Notes: generated from the letters alone by a model not told the origin. 64,000 nucleotides of DNA from Rhea pennata (GCF_028389875.1 NC_084668.1:29928993-29992992), one strand, 5' to 3'; positions 13,001 through 31,979 are shown, counted from the first letter of the stretch. Numbers and translations: made by a program.

Positions 13001-16000
13001 CAGAACTACATCCAAAATGAAGGAAAGGTCATTGCAGATCTTGTCGCCTGATCTGAAGAGGCGTTCCTGACTTGTTGTCATCCATGTGTCTGCAGTACCA
13101 ACTCACAGATAGTAGAATGTTCATTCTAATATTTCTTCATACTTTAAGCTCAGCCTGTGCAGGAGTCAAAGAGAATGATTTGCTGAATCTATCAAAACAT
13201 ATGTTTATATTAATTGCAGTAGTTGAGTGCTGAATCAACTGTACGTTCGCACTTCTCTGTTGCTTTTTTTGCCAAAGGATTGCTTCAGCACATCCTGGCA
13301 CTATCACTTGCTTTCTGATTATTTAGAAAGAGCCAAGAGTGAACAGAGCTGTACTTCATCCCTGTTCTAAGTCAGCAGTTGGCCAATAGCCTTAACTTCT
13401 TCCTTTGGATCTCATCGGGGCTTTTATAAGCTAAATGAGAGAGAATCAGGGCTTCAGTCTTTTCCAGAACTTGTTAATATCATATTCAGTTAATTCAAAA
13501 GGTGCCATAGGTGTAGTTCAAGGGAGAGTTATGGTCTTACTGCTTGTAGGGGGAGTTTGCACAGAGCAGCAGATGCAGAGGCATTAGTGATTTACTGAGT
13601 GGCTCTTTGCCCTGTGACTTCTTATTAAATCAGCGTATACATATTTGTGATGCTAAGAGAAATACTGTTGCTAGATGTGACACTTGGGATGAAGCCAAAG
13701 TGCAAGCCCTTGGCTTACTTGGGATAAGTAAAATGGATAACTAAGGTTCTCCATGACGTCTTTGCTAAATTACATAGGTATTGTGCTTTTTGAAATAAAC
13801 TTGTCGCGTAACATTTCTGTTTAGTGCCTTCCATAACCTGTTATTTCCTAACTTTATTCATTAAATTTATGATTGGTCTTGGGAGCATTTGGTTATTGAG
13901 TTTGTCTAGCCCTTCATATTATAATACTCTGCTTTGTATTGCTGTAACTATAACAAATATGTAACCGCTAGAGTTTTCCAAGCCTAGTCTCAGGATGATT
14001 TCTTTTTTAAGACTTTAGCCAAAAGAGTTCATTTGCTTCCAAGAATGAGTCAATTCAATAATCTCACTGGTTTAAAAAGAAATGAAAAAAAAACCTCAAA
14101 AAACAAGCCTAACATCTACAGAATTGGAAAAAGATATCTAATATTATGAATGTGACTGGCCTTCTGCTGTTCCTTTGAAATATGCTCATGCTTACTAAAA
14201 CTGTATATATTTGAAAATTTTCAGTTCACATATGCTTAATAGTGATGACTTCTGTTTCAGCTGTTAAGCTCCCCCAAGGCTGCGTTTGAGCGTACTTGGA
14301 GGTTTTCCCCTGAACTGCAGTTTTCGGCAGCCGTGGGATGCGCTGGATGGGGCTAGCGTGCCGGGGGGGAGCGCTGCCCGGCGCAGGTGCGGCGGGGCTG
14401 CGGGACGCTGCCGTGCAGGGCACCTGGGGCTGAAGTAATGCCAGGAGCAGCGTGTCGCTTGGGCAGGCCTGTGAACGCCCGTCAGGGCACTGACCGCTGT
14501 CCTGGAAAGCTGGACCCTTTCTTAGGGGGTTATACACTGCTGGGCGAGGAAATGAAACTGTTTTTCAGAAACTCTCCCTGCTTGCACATTCCTGGTTTGA
14601 TACTGAGATGCACGCGAAGGCGTTGCAGATGCCACTGAAACCTCTAAGACCTGAGCCTTGAAAATGTAAAGGTGTAAGAGTAAGAAATGATTAGGCCTTT
14701 GACATCTCAAATTACTTGTCAGTAAATACATTAATTATGAATCATTCCCGTGCTAAAATCAACAAGATAAAAGCACAGGGCACACGTGGTGCCATGAGTC
14801 ACCACTTGTATGTAGGGTCAATACTGAAAATGTGTGGATCAGTGCTGCCGTGTAATACTGCCACAATTAAGCAAAATATAAAGGATGCATACTCCACAAA
14901 GCTTCTTTGTATAAAATTCATCTGCACCTCAAGATGGAAGGCTGGTTGGAGTAGAGGCTTTTAGGAACTCATATTATTTGTTTTCTCTTGGTTTTGGTTT
15001 ACGTTTCGTTTTGCTGATACCAACAGAAGAAATTTTATCACTTGTGTAGGGTACAGTTATTACCAGGCAGCCAATGAAATTGCTTGTATAGTGGGTAATG
15101 AATTTGCCTTGGCTTTAATTTATCTATTACGAGCAAAAAGAGCCATACAGGTACCACAGCAGGGCTTCTGTGCAGGCGGGGGATAGCTTTAGTCTGTTAT
15201 CAGCTCCAAGATCTGTGCTGCGGCCTCTTTGCTTCTGCCGCTCTCTGAGCGACCTGGGCTAAGCGAAGGTCTAACCGCTCGGCACGCGGAGGAGGTCTCG
15301 CGTTTCCCAAGCGCGTGCAGAGGCTTTCTTCGGCGTACGTGAAGGCCCGGGCCATGCAAACGCACGCTGCGGTGGGCCTGTGCTGCTCGTCGGAACTCCC
15401 TGCTGCCTGAACGTCACAAGTTCAAAGTCAGGGGGTAAAACGTTGGCACCCCTTGAAGTCAGCGGAAGTTTTGCTGTTGACTGAAACGAACCTAGGATTT
15501 CTCCCTTAACTCTGTAGCCTTGGTTTTCAGAGAAGCAGCAGCTGGGCCGTGCTTGCGTCTGTTGACGTTTGTGCTGCGTGCTGTACTTTAATATTCCAAG
15601 TATTTTTAAATATATTTTATTTGCTCTAATTGTGCTTTGTGGGAAACTAAATTGAATATGTATTTAAGGGCCCCAGAGATCTGCTATGTTGAACCATACT
15701 GGGAGAAGCTGAACATCTGCTTGATACTTGGACATAGCTTTAAGAGAACTCCAAATGGTTCAAAAAATTCTAGAAACTCTAAAAAACTTTTAAGTTCTGA
15801 ATGTTGTCACTCAAGCAACAAATTATGTCCTTACAAAGAAATTAAAAAGTAGAAAACTCAATACAACTCCTATGCCAGCAGAAAAAGTATAAAAGAGTAA
15901 GGGAAAAGAAAATCAAACATGTTGAAATTTTACAATCATTTTACACAGAGGAAAATTTGAAATTGGATTCTGGGATATAACACAAACGGGCTTCATACTA

Positions 16001-16569
16001 AAATGAAGATGTTTTAAGAGTGGTTGTGTTGTTTTAACAAATGCCTATTTTATCAGTCATATTTTACATGTAAAATGAAATGGACTTTATAGTAAATAGA
16101 TGTTTAATTTTGATTAACAATTTCTTATTGTAAGGAAAATATACAGAATTTATGTGGAAATCAGTTTACTGTTGTTTACTCCAAGATAGTACTTTGCTGC
16201 AAATTTTTAAATATAAGAAAATGCATTTAATAGCAATCTTTCATGGTATCATCATTATTTATGGATATAACATTCAAAGTATGGAAAATCAGTTGTGGAT
16301 CAAAATGACCATAAAAACAGTAACCCAAAGAACCTTATAAACATGTCAACACCCATCATTTATCCACAGATTGCTCATACCAATGTAAAAAACATACAAA
16401 ATGTACTATAATTTTCAACATATGGTTTACTTCGTTGCATTGTTCATTATTTTACCTACGTAGTACCTGTGTTAAAATCCAGGAAATCGTATTATGAAGA
16501 GAAGGCTATTTATCAAACTAAAGTACAGGGTAACTTCATTCTTTTCGTGCCATGAACATATACCAACAG
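10071..16569. other. Intergenic, downstream of MSTN, no gene recognised
   Basis: Mostly AT-rich. Two CpG-richer patches, 11,440-11,660 and 15,180-15,420, have no coding signal. Confidence 0.6.
11765..11789 (+). repeat. Poly(A), 25 bases
   Basis: Simple homopolymer. A T18 run follows 150 bases later at 11,941-11,958. Confidence 0.95.
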
Positions 16570-17568
16570 TGATTAAAAAATAAACATTTATTTACAAAAT
16601 ATTGATGCATACATATTACACAAGTCAGCTCTATCTAAGGTTTTTATTTTTAAACAGTATTTGTAGCAACCAACTATTTGCATTGGTTTATCATAGTGCA
16701 AACGGTAATGTTGCAAAGGCAGATTACAATGCGGGATTATAATTTCAATGTTAGACTTCTCTGCTGCCTTTTGTTTTACTACACCTAGAAAACTATTCAC
16801 TTTAATTTAAAAAATATCTATTTCTTGTGAATGTTGAACAGTGTTGTACCTGAGGAGAGGGCAAATTCATTATTATTCTAAATTCTTTCAATTAGATAAC
16901 TTTCTTTGTATTTACTCAGCCTGCTTACGTAGCACCATTGCCATTGATTACTATCATACTAATGAAAAAAAAGGAATGGAAACACGCTAAATACACTCTA
17001 CGAACCCCAATTTCAGGATTTGTCCAGTTATGTGGAATTTCTTTTTATACATTTCACAATTCTGCATTACATATTCAAGTGTTTAAGGACATTTCTGGTG
17101 GCATTGTGTAGTGGTGCGTATGTTACCGGTATATATTTTCCTGTAAATACAATATTAAGTGAAGCTGTGAAGAAATAGATCTAAAAGCCCGCTCCTGTTC
17201 GTGGGTGACAAGGAGCTTGCTTTTGGTTACCAGCCTATGTTGAAACCTGCATGTAAATTTGTGTCTGAACGACTGAACATTGATTCCCTCGCAATGTAAG
17301 AAATTTGTTTGTTAAATCCGGTGATTTTGATTGTAGCTTTTCTTTTTCAGTGGTTAACAGCCAGCCGCTAGCTATCGATACTGTCTCTTAGTTCGCGTTC
17401 TGCAGCGTGTGGTGCTAGCTCTGCTCTGTCCCGTAGCCTGTCCTACAGCACGTTGGGTGGCGGCAATGCCTGGTGTACATGATTTCACAGTTTCAAAGAC
17501 TGATGAGGGGATATAACTTTTTTTTGGTAGCTTCCACAATTTATGGAGTAGTGGAGCTAATGACGATC
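16570..17568 (-). other. MSTN: Probable MSTN 3' UTR
   Basis: About 1 kb downstream of the stop codon with no other gene signal. AATAAA on the minus strand (TTTATT at 16587-16592, with another at about 16641-16650) could end the transcript. The sequence is AT-rich with long non-repetitive stretches. The exact end is inferred. Confidence 0.45.
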
Positions 17569-23389
<5,821 letters not shown>

Positions 23390-23408
23390 GATCTCACGTT
23401 CAGTGCAG

Positions 23409-23462
23409 CTTTTTTTTTTTTTTTTCCTTTTCCCCCCCCCTCTCCTCCTCTCTCTTTTTCTT
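23409..23462 (-). promoter_or_regulatory. Homopurine tract in the MSTN 5' UTR
   Basis: 54 uninterrupted pyrimidines on the plus strand (a T16 run, then a C9 run and CT-rich sequence) make a pure purine stretch in the MSTN leader, ending 20 bases before the start codon. Mammalian leaders are also purine-rich here. The tract creates the basic KRKKKKK segment if the upstream ATG were used, which argues against that start. Confidence 0.7.
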
Positions 23463-23526
23463 GTAGTACTAAACAGATCCGTGAAAGCAAATGCAATCTG
23501 AGAGACAGCTTGCCACACTGGTGTAC

Positions 23527-23554
23527 CTTATATATTCCAAGGGGGCTTTTATAC
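23527..23554 (-). promoter_or_regulatory. MSTN: MSTN core promoter with two TATA-like motifs
   Basis: On the minus strand TATAAAAG lies at about 23553-23546 and a second AT-rich box (AATATATAAG) at 23536-23527. The first sits about 160 bases before the start codon, which fits a TSS near 23,520 and a 5' UTR of about 130 bases, as in other vertebrates. The sequence after it (CCAGTGTGGCAAGCTGTCTC in sense) resembles the known mammalian MSTN leader. The TSS position is inferred. Confidence 0.75.
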
Positions 23555-23589
23555 TCCAAGTTTGATTAGGCTCATGTCGTCAAAACCCA

Positions 23590-23600
23590 GGATTGGTCGT
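23590..23600 (-). promoter_or_regulatory. CCAAT box upstream of MSTN
   Basis: ATTGG on the plus strand at 23592-23596 reads CCAAT on the gene strand, about 40 bases upstream of the canonical TATA box. The position is typical of an NF-Y site. Functional use is inferred. Confidence 0.45.
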
Positions 23601-24848
23601 TGTACCAACAATGAATCTGGCCGTCAGAGGTTAAAGCCCTGTCTATCACAAGCCACTAGACAGCGTTTAGTTACAGCCAAGGGTGAACTGATTTATCTGG
23701 TCGCTTCATAGAGGATATGCCTTCGCATACTGAAAGGATATAGTTCCAGTATTACGGGCAGCAGTACTGGAAGACAGCACTATCATTTTTAAATATATAC
23801 TGACTGTATATTTTTACTATTAATCAAGGCAGAGCTCTTGCTAAAGTTGCTTAAGACTTCTATCAGTATTTTTGACTAGAAGTTTGCATTTTATTTTTTT
23901 TTTCCAATCCCAAAAGATTATTATTAGCAGACAGGAAAAGTACTTTATAAATACATTGCAATCCACTAATTTATTTTGCTCAACAACTAAAACACACTCA
24001 GCAGTTTATAGGTCAGAAAACCTTAATAGGGGAAAAAATCTAAAGTACTACTGAATGTTTTGCATGTATATTCTTATAAGTAAATTAATCTCTAGCCGTT
24101 TGTTCCTTTAGCATATATAAAAATCAATAGTACACATCCTTTACTGAAGGGTATGAACTATTAATTCTGTAAAACTGAATTTATCTCCTCTTAATGCCTT
24201 TCATTAGGTCAGCAGAATCCTCAGCAGTGAATCAAATACTGGGAGAACTTTAGTAGAAAAGGTAGTTTTATAAGGAATATCTTTAGCTACTCACTCTAAT
24301 ACTATGCAGAAATAGTCCAATTTGCTTTTCACATTATCAGTGAAAGTACTGAAAGAATGTTTAAATCTGTACTGTGAATATATCATCTTTTTCCATGACA
24401 TCTTTTATTTCAGTTAAAATGTCTTCATATTATGCCAACTTAGTGATGTCTTCCTGTGCTGCTTTTGCTTTCTACTGAAATATGTGTAAATTCTCTATAT
24501 TCTGCTTATATTTTAAAAGTACAGTTTTAATATGCTTTCTGCTTTAAAGTAGATGGCACATTTATATCTGCAAGCAAGTCTTAATAAAAGCAATACATCT
24601 AGACATGATTTTACTGTTTATGGTTTATAAAAGCAGACAGCAATGTAGCTCGCATCTGATGTAGTGTTAGCAAGGATTTTGGCATTCAAACATAGTTTGG
24701 AAGGTGGCTTTTCTTTTCTTTTTAAACAGTAAACATAAATCATGGAATTAGATATGCCATAGTTTGCCTAAGTTAGCACTGAATTGGCAGTTTCATGGTG
24801 AGTTTCTCTTCTTTTTCAATTTTGAATACTCCTAAAGATGTAGTAAAC

Positions 24849-24870
24849 TTTTTTTTTTTTTTTTTTTTTT
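24849..24870 (+). repeat. Poly(T), 22 bases
   Basis: Simple homopolymer 1.3 kb upstream of the MSTN promoter. Confidence 0.95.
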
Positions 24871-25490
24871 GACATATGTTCATACAGGAAAAAAAATCGC
24901 ATACAGACTGACGTGGGGCAGAACTTCTAAAGAGCTGCTTTTCTGCAGCTCTTTTTTTTCATATTATTTTGTATCACCTTTCCAGGGCATGCATATCACC
25001 ACACAGCAGAGAACGGAGCCTAATACGCAGGTCCTTACCAATGATGTAAATCACAAGGGCGCAATTGAAACTGATTGTCCCGCACTGGTGTAAAGCTGAT
25101 GCAAGCAATAAATGTATGGTGCTCACAAATTCCAGGCACATGGCCTTAGGGTCAGATTGCGGTACTCTGATTCCAGCAAAATCCATATTTGAAGCAAGCA
25201 GTTTGACTTCTTATCTCCCGAGCATTTGTTTGTGCAACTGTTCTCGACCTGTAGAAATGTGAATGGGTGCATGGTTCACCGGAACTCAAAGTCAGGATAA
25301 ATTCGAGTTTCTCAGTAAAGACCTCCTGTCATGTCTATAACAGATACTACTTTAAGCAGGCTGTTAGTGTTCTTTTAGTCTAGAGAGGCCAGTACATTTT
25401 AAGTCCTGGATCTTTACGGAAGGTGCATATGATGATTCACAATAAGAAGCTTTTCAAAAAGGACTAACCCTGTTTCAGATTCTAGTGGTG

Positions 25491-25545
25491 CTTTTCTTTC
25501 ATTTCTTTCATTTTCTTTCATTTCTTTTCTTTTTTCTTTTCTTGC
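25491..25545 (+). repeat. CTTT-rich pyrimidine tract
   Basis: Imperfect TTTC/CTTTT units over about 55 bases, interrupted by a few A bases. Confidence 0.85.
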
Positions 25546-26629
25546 AATGGAATAATAATCTGTCATAACAAAAGTGTTTTTTTTTCAATCTTTCAACTTA
25601 TTTTAAGCTAGAATGGCTTAAACAATTTGTTATAAAAGGGAATCTGCTCCTAGAGACCTTGGCATGTGGCTACACTATAAAAACTTTTTAAGGAGAATTA
25701 TGGCCATCAATAAACAAGTAGAGATTATGATACAGTCATTAATATCAGAGTAATCAGATGCCCTGGCAGATTATGGCTTTGAGCCATTAACTGTGTTGGA
25801 GGGGGTACAAAGAAGTGGTCGGAGAAGCAATGCCTCCAAGACTGTGTCTCCTCTTTGAAAGTGGTCTGCAACCGCTTGGGGGGGATCAGGGGCCACATTT
25901 CCATCTGGCCTGCTCTTTCTCCTTTGAGGTCTTTCCCACTCTGACTGTGGCTAGCTTATGAGCTAATACATAAAGAAATTCACAATTTTTCCCCGGTCTC
26001 TTGCAATAATTCTGTTAATCTGCAAAAAAGGTCACATTTTTCCCTGAAAAATACCACCGACTTTTTTTCCCCACTGACTTTTCTCTGAAGGAGAATTGAG
26101 CTTGCCCTCAGCCACCAAGCTGGCATGTCGCAGCAGAAGTATCTTACCAAGAACCGTGTATCTGCTAGTTACTTGGGAGAGGGAGACGGCAATGGCATTG
26201 GAACGGCAACATGGACACTACCAGAGAGGATAAAATCCCCAGGATTCAGCAGTAGGTGCACAACCAAAAGCAGTATCTTTCTAGTATTTTCCTCATAAAA
26301 TGCATTTGATATCAATATTAGATGTTGTACTCTGAACAGTCTCTAGACAGCAGAGTAACTTTCTCTTCATCTTTCTTTGTTGTTGTTGTTGCCATTTGTT
26401 TCTTTGGTACGAGGCTGCAAGAATTTGGAAGAGAGCTTAAATGGTTGCCGCTTCATCAGGACTTACCGAAGGATCTGATAATTTCCTAATCATACCGTAG
26501 GTGAGTTGTTTATCTTTCTTTTTGACTTCTGCTGCTTGTAGTGTTTTTGGAAAGTGATAACCACAGATGTAAGGGCAGATGACAAAGTAACCAGATATAA
26601 ATTATTCAAAAAAAACCTCTTGCAACAAC

Positions 26630-26646
26630 AATAATAATAATAATAA
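26630..26646 (+). repeat. (AAT)n microsatellite
   Basis: Five to six AAT units after CAACAAC. Confidence 0.85.
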
Positions 26647-26901
26647 GAAAATACACTGCCACCAATGACACGAAATAAGAGTTAAAAATGAAATTCACAT
26701 CTTACTGAACTCTATGGCATTTTAATATTATCTTTGGGATTTGTGTCATTCGACCCACTGTGCCTGCCAATACTGGAGAGTATTCCCAATCCCAGCTATT
26801 CAAAGATCATGAGTCAGGCCCCCAAAATCAAGCAGTACAAGGATGTGTTGCTTTCAAAAGAGGGCAGCTCACGTGACATCCCCCCACCTATCTGTCAGCT
26901 T

Positions 26902-26938
26902 CTCCTCTCCTCTCCTCTCCTCTCCTCTCCTCTCCTCC
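26902..26938 (+). repeat. (TCTCC)n pentanucleotide array
   Basis: Seven near-perfect units of a pure pyrimidine pentamer, 3.4 kb upstream of MSTN. Homopurine on the opposite strand. Confidence 0.93.
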
Positions 26939-27179
26939 TTTTACGCTTGGAAAATGTAGACCAAATCTGATCTGACTGACACGGCGGTTTCGAAGATACT
27001 GTGTTATTGTGAGTTTTGTGAAAAAAAACAGTGACGGTGCAGAGGAGCAGGAGATTACTAATGCCCTCCCTGAGGAGACGGCAAACGGAGCCCAACCATT
27101 ACCCATGCTTTTTGGCAACGCTTAATTAGCCAATGAGCGTGTGCTCGTTACTCGTTAGTCAGCATCAGCACGCTGATGG

Positions 27180-28560
27180 CTCTGGACGGGCCGCAGCGCG
27201 TCGCCCCCCGTCTGGCCAGCAATCTGTAAAAAATAGCTGGGAAGCGCCTCGGGATTTGAGCTCACTGCGGGGGTGAGCCCCAGGGACGTGGGGGGCGAGG
27301 AGGCAGAGCTGCCGGGGGAGGAAGCCGCGGCTGTGGCGGGGAGCGCGAGGGAGGGACGTGGCGACCGCCTAAGAATTTAGGCTGCTCCGTTCCGTTGCTG
27401 AGCTAAATTTTCAGAGATTTCTTTATAACCTGGGAACCTGGAAGGCCAGAGACGTGTTCCTTTCCCTCCCGCTCCCTTTTTTTAAAAAGAAGTAAAATGG
27501 AAAGTTTCACACAACTGATTTACTTCAGAACGTAGAACTTAAAGCAAAAAAAAAAAAAAAAAAAAAAAAACAGACGTTTCGAAAAGCCCTGTGAAATTGT
27601 GAGTGTCGTTTACGCGCCTTCCTTCAGAACGAGGCACCTTCCGCCCCCGATTTTGAAGCGAACGTTAGCGGGGAGCTGCCGGAGCCCCGAGCGAGACGCC
27701 CGCTTCGTCGCCCGGCGCCCGACTTCCGTGCGAGGGCAGAGTATTGGAACGGTCAGAAAATCCCACCTAAAACCTTTTGGCCTGGATTCGCCTCTCGGTT
27801 GCAGTAAAGCTGGCAGTAGTGCTGATGAAGTAATTCTGGTCAGGACAGCAACGTTTCAAGACGATGACACGGGACGGAGTTAGGGCATTTTGAGTGTGCA
27901 GCCGTCGGCTCGGCTACCTTAACTCGTGAGGCGCTTGCTCCCGGCCACCGGGCCGCGGGGCGCAACGCGGTGCTTCGAGCCCCGGGGGCGGCTGCAGGAG
28001 CTGCGCCCCGAAACCTCACAGCGACAGAAAGTCTGCGAACCGGGGCAGGCCGGGCCGGAGCTGGCTAAGTGCTCCGACGGGGCGCTCTTCTCCTCGCGTC
28101 CTCCCTGCCGCCGAGGGAGAAGCCGGCCCCGGGAGGGAAGGGGCGGCGGAAGCCCGCGGCCGCCCAGCCTTGGCCCCGCGAGCGAAGGGCGGCGGTCAGC
28201 GAGAGGGCTTCTGGAAGGAGGGCCGCCACCGCCGCCGCCACCACCGCCGCGCGCCGAGGGCCGCCCGCACGCCCCGGTGCCGCCGCTCGGCTCGCCGGCC
28301 GGAGCATCGTTTCCACGTGCGCGTGGTTGACCCCTCTGAAACGCCGCAGCGCCTCGTTTCGGTACCGCTAACCGCAGGAGAGCTTTTGCCCTCCGAGGAG
28401 GATGATTTCCAGGCTTCGAGGGCCGGGATTTGGGATTCGGCGTGCGCAGCCTGTCGCCTGCTGGGTCGGCTCGGCATTGCACGCGCCGGCAAAGGAGAGC
28501 GGCGTGTGCGGCCCTGCAGAGGCGGAGAGGAGGGTTTCTCTCCTTTCACTACCTGGGAGG
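27180..28560. promoter_or_regulatory. CpG island upstream of MSTN
   Basis: GC-rich and dense in CpG, strongest at 27,900-28,330, in otherwise AT-rich DNA. It begins about 3.6 kb upstream of the MSTN TATA box. No recognisable coding sequence; the ORFs on both strands are low-complexity Arg/Pro/Ala strings. It could be a promoter of a noncoding RNA, an alternative C2orf88 first exon, or an enhancer-type island. Confidence 0.65.
27547..27570 (+). repeat. Poly(A), 24 bases, inside the 27-28 kb CpG island
   Basis: Simple homopolymer splitting the island into a left and a stronger right part. Confidence 0.93.
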
Positions 28561-31500
28561 CTAAAATTTAACAGGTGTTTGGGGAGAAAAAACAGGAAAA
28601 TGCCGCTTTAAGGAACACAGTGAGTCTAATTCTGCTTCATCTTTCCCACCACGGTGCTGGAAGGGTTTAGATCCAAAGGAAGCTGTACGTGGAAGAGATC
28701 CGGCTCTTCATCTTGAGCCGCTCCAGTACTGCTCTCCCTAGTGCCTGCACACCACCCTTGCTTCTGTCCCCCTCCACGGTTCTGCCTCCACCAAACAGAG
28801 ATGCAGCCGGGCCGGCGACAGCCTGTAAAACCTGGACCCTGCTTCCGCACGTATTACGAAGCTGTTAGTCTAGCTTTGTATCGTTAGCGCCTAGATGCAT
28901 GTTTAAATGTTGCAAACATGAGCAGTTCACAAGGGAAAACAGCTCCAACGATCGTACGACGTCGCTGGCGGAATACCCCAAGTACTGCCTGCTCCGCACG
29001 AGCGCTAGAATTTTTAGCTGCATATGTGCCAGAAGGATGCGCAGTAGTTGATCTCCTGATGCTGCTCCAAGCAAGCAGCTAGAATAAGGTAGATGAAAAT
29101 TATCACACTGCTTTTCCTCTCCTTTTTGCAATGTCCTGTCCTGTCACAGCATACGCAGAGGGCTGAGTAGCACTGCCCTGCCTGGCGAGCACCAAAGGTG
29201 CTCTGCCCTCGGGGGACACAGCACCCACCGGGAGGCCTAGCAGAAGCCCAGCACCTCTCCTGGCTGCACCCGGGTGTGCTGGCACCGTAAGTGGAGCTGC
29301 AGCCTGCTGTTTAATCCAGTGCCTTTAGGGCACAGGAAAATAAATCTAAAATTATTGAAGAGAATTGTGCCATGGGTGCCTTCACAAGTTCTAAAGCCGC
29401 CATTTTGAGTAACAGTGAACACATTTAACCATATTACATTGGAAATGACTGTTGTTTGCGTAGCACCTTGGAAAGCTGTGCTAAGCAAAGATGTTCTTTG
29501 TTTCAGGGAGCTCTTTGAGTGGTCTCAAGCCGTGTCAGCCAAGAGTGGAACGGGACAATGCAGCACAAGTCCAAGGTCATAGAAATGCCCTACGATTGCA
29601 GTTACGACCTGGGCATAGCACAGCATTTTATTTTTATTCGCTAATGAAAATTTAATCAAGAAATATTTTTCAGCATAAAGGTGCAATCTGTAATTTGTAG
29701 ATAGTGAGACAGCCACTAGCTTCAGTAATTTCTCTATACAGCTAGATATGATGTGTGTTATTTTCAGTTAGATAAGAACAGAGTCCCAAAATGCTCTTAA
29801 TCTTTACATTACAGTATTTACAAGGAGGATATTGTTACCTGCAAAAAAGTCAGCTTCCAAAGTTGACTAATTAGAACCAACTAGAATTGGGACAGAGTTG
29901 CCCTTTGAGTATTGGTATTAGTATGCAATTTCCGTAAGAGATCCTTTGTGCTTTATGAACTTCTTACTTCTAGAACTGGTGTATTTGCTGTGCACCGGTG
30001 TAAATCATAGCAAACCTGTTTGCTACAAGGTGAACTTCAAGGCATTGGTCACTTGGAAGGTGTGACTGACCAGACACTTGTGTTGGGGGGGCAGTCAAGA
30101 GTATGGCTGCTAGAAATATGCTGAAGGATCCATTATCGCAAGGAGAAACAATTGCTTTAGGACATCGCTCGCAGCTCTCTGGTTTCCAAAGGAATAGCTG
30201 CAGAGCACCGTCGCACCGACAGATGCTGGAACGGTGGCTTGTCTCCCCCCCAGGCAGAGCTCTCACCAATGGGAATAAGTACACCTCGGTTCCTCAGCAG
30301 TGAAGGACTGAGCCGAAGGTGATTCACTTAAACGTTAATTTGGGGGAGGTCTGGTTTCTTCTCATGACAAAGAAAACTCTCTTGCAAAGGCATATGTTTG
30401 AGGCTTACTTTAGAAGCAACTTTTCTTCCCTTCTTTCTTCCACGGGATTAGAAAACAGGTGAAAAAAAGGTAGCAGAAAGCCAAGGAATAGGAAAAATCT
30501 TGCCCAAATGTTCTAACTCTGCCTAGTTTTAGCTAGCTTTGAATTGCTATGGAATTGCTTCTGATGTGTGATTTACGTTGACAGAAATTGCTGCTCACAG
30601 CAGGCAGAATTTTTATTTTGGCAGCTGCATGTTTTTGATTAATTACAAATGGCTTCAAGTCTGTTTTTGAGAAATGGATGAAGAATTTAATTGTTTTTAT
30701 CTTACCTAAACTAGTTCATTTGTCTCTCGCAGCAAACTTATCTAAACAGTAAAGTTAGTTGAAATATCAGTTACAATTTGCATCCAGATATTCTCAAAGT
30801 TCACAAATTTCAGTACTAGCAGCCATTATAGAGCAATGATTTTTTTCCAGAACACTTGTTTTGTGAATGATACTTGTTTTCTATAAATCAGCTCAGAAAG
30901 AACACGTGTTTTAACAATGAGCCAAAATAACACACAAATCTATTAACAAGTAATAATCAATAAGAAAGCATAGCATGAAGCTCAGTACAAGTCTCATGGT
31001 TGTCAGTGTAGTCACAAGCCTAATATGTCCACTTTATGTAGAGAAAATAAATTGTACTGGGGTAGTTTACTCATAAATAGTTGCAGAGAAATAGCTCACA
31101 AATAGCAGAAAACGAAATCATAATTAGAATCATACTGCAAAGGAGTTGTTTAAATACCAACACGACCTATTCTCATGTTGGACTGAGTTATTTTTACTGC
31201 TTGTTTTGCATCCATGTGAGGAAATCAGTCAGCAGCCAAGAACTTAGGTTATTTTCATACAAAATCAAACAATTCTGATAAAATTACTCTGCTTTTGTAA
31301 AGATATAATGCTAGTATCTATCAAATAGCTCACTGTTGACTCACAGGGTTGTATCCTTGGATCTAATTCAGCCATTCAGCTTCATGAACAGTAACACTCA
31401 GTTAATTCTTGCTTCAGTGCTACCAATAGCTAGTTCCTGAATGTTTATGGGCATCTTTTTTATCACGTTCACATGACTCTAACCAGAGACATACAGAAGA

Positions 31501-31979
31501 AACTCCAATAGGGGACAGAAAACGTAAGTCATGTTCTGTGCTCTTGCATCCCTATCCCACCTCATCTTTCTTCTCTCTGGTCTTCACTTCACCTCTTTCT
31601 TTTGCTTTCCATTGAAAATCTCATTAGGCTGGACATTCTGCAAAATATATCCTCTTCTGCTTTCTGCTGTTTAATTAATAATGCCTCCATTTCTGTTAAG
31701 AACGTTAAATCAGAGATAACACCTATATTTTGAACCTATAACAGGGTCCTTCAAGTCTGCTGTAAAATTCTTTTCCTTTACTAAAATCATGGGCACTAAA
31801 AAACTGAATGATCCTCAAATCTTAAGAAGCATGTGCAATAATCTGCCACCTCACAGGTCTCCATCTTGAGACCCACTAAGGATTGGCTTCAGCTTCAACA
31901 CATGAGATTAATATCGCTTCCAAACTTTGATGTTGTGCATTACAATGAATCTAGGTGTTTTGAAACTATTATAAATATT

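Noticed and set aside
23390-23518. Upstream in-frame ATG extending MSTN by 43 residues
   Set aside because: It would put a basic low-complexity leader before the signal peptide, lies in the purine-rich 5' UTR, and the 375-residue form matches the family.
26888-27118. ORFs with ERRGE repeats
   Set aside because: Translation of the TCTCC pentanucleotide array, not a gene.
27919-28571. ORFs of 117-187 codons in the 28-kb CpG island
   Set aside because: Same composition artefact; frames overlap on both strands and none resembles a known protein.
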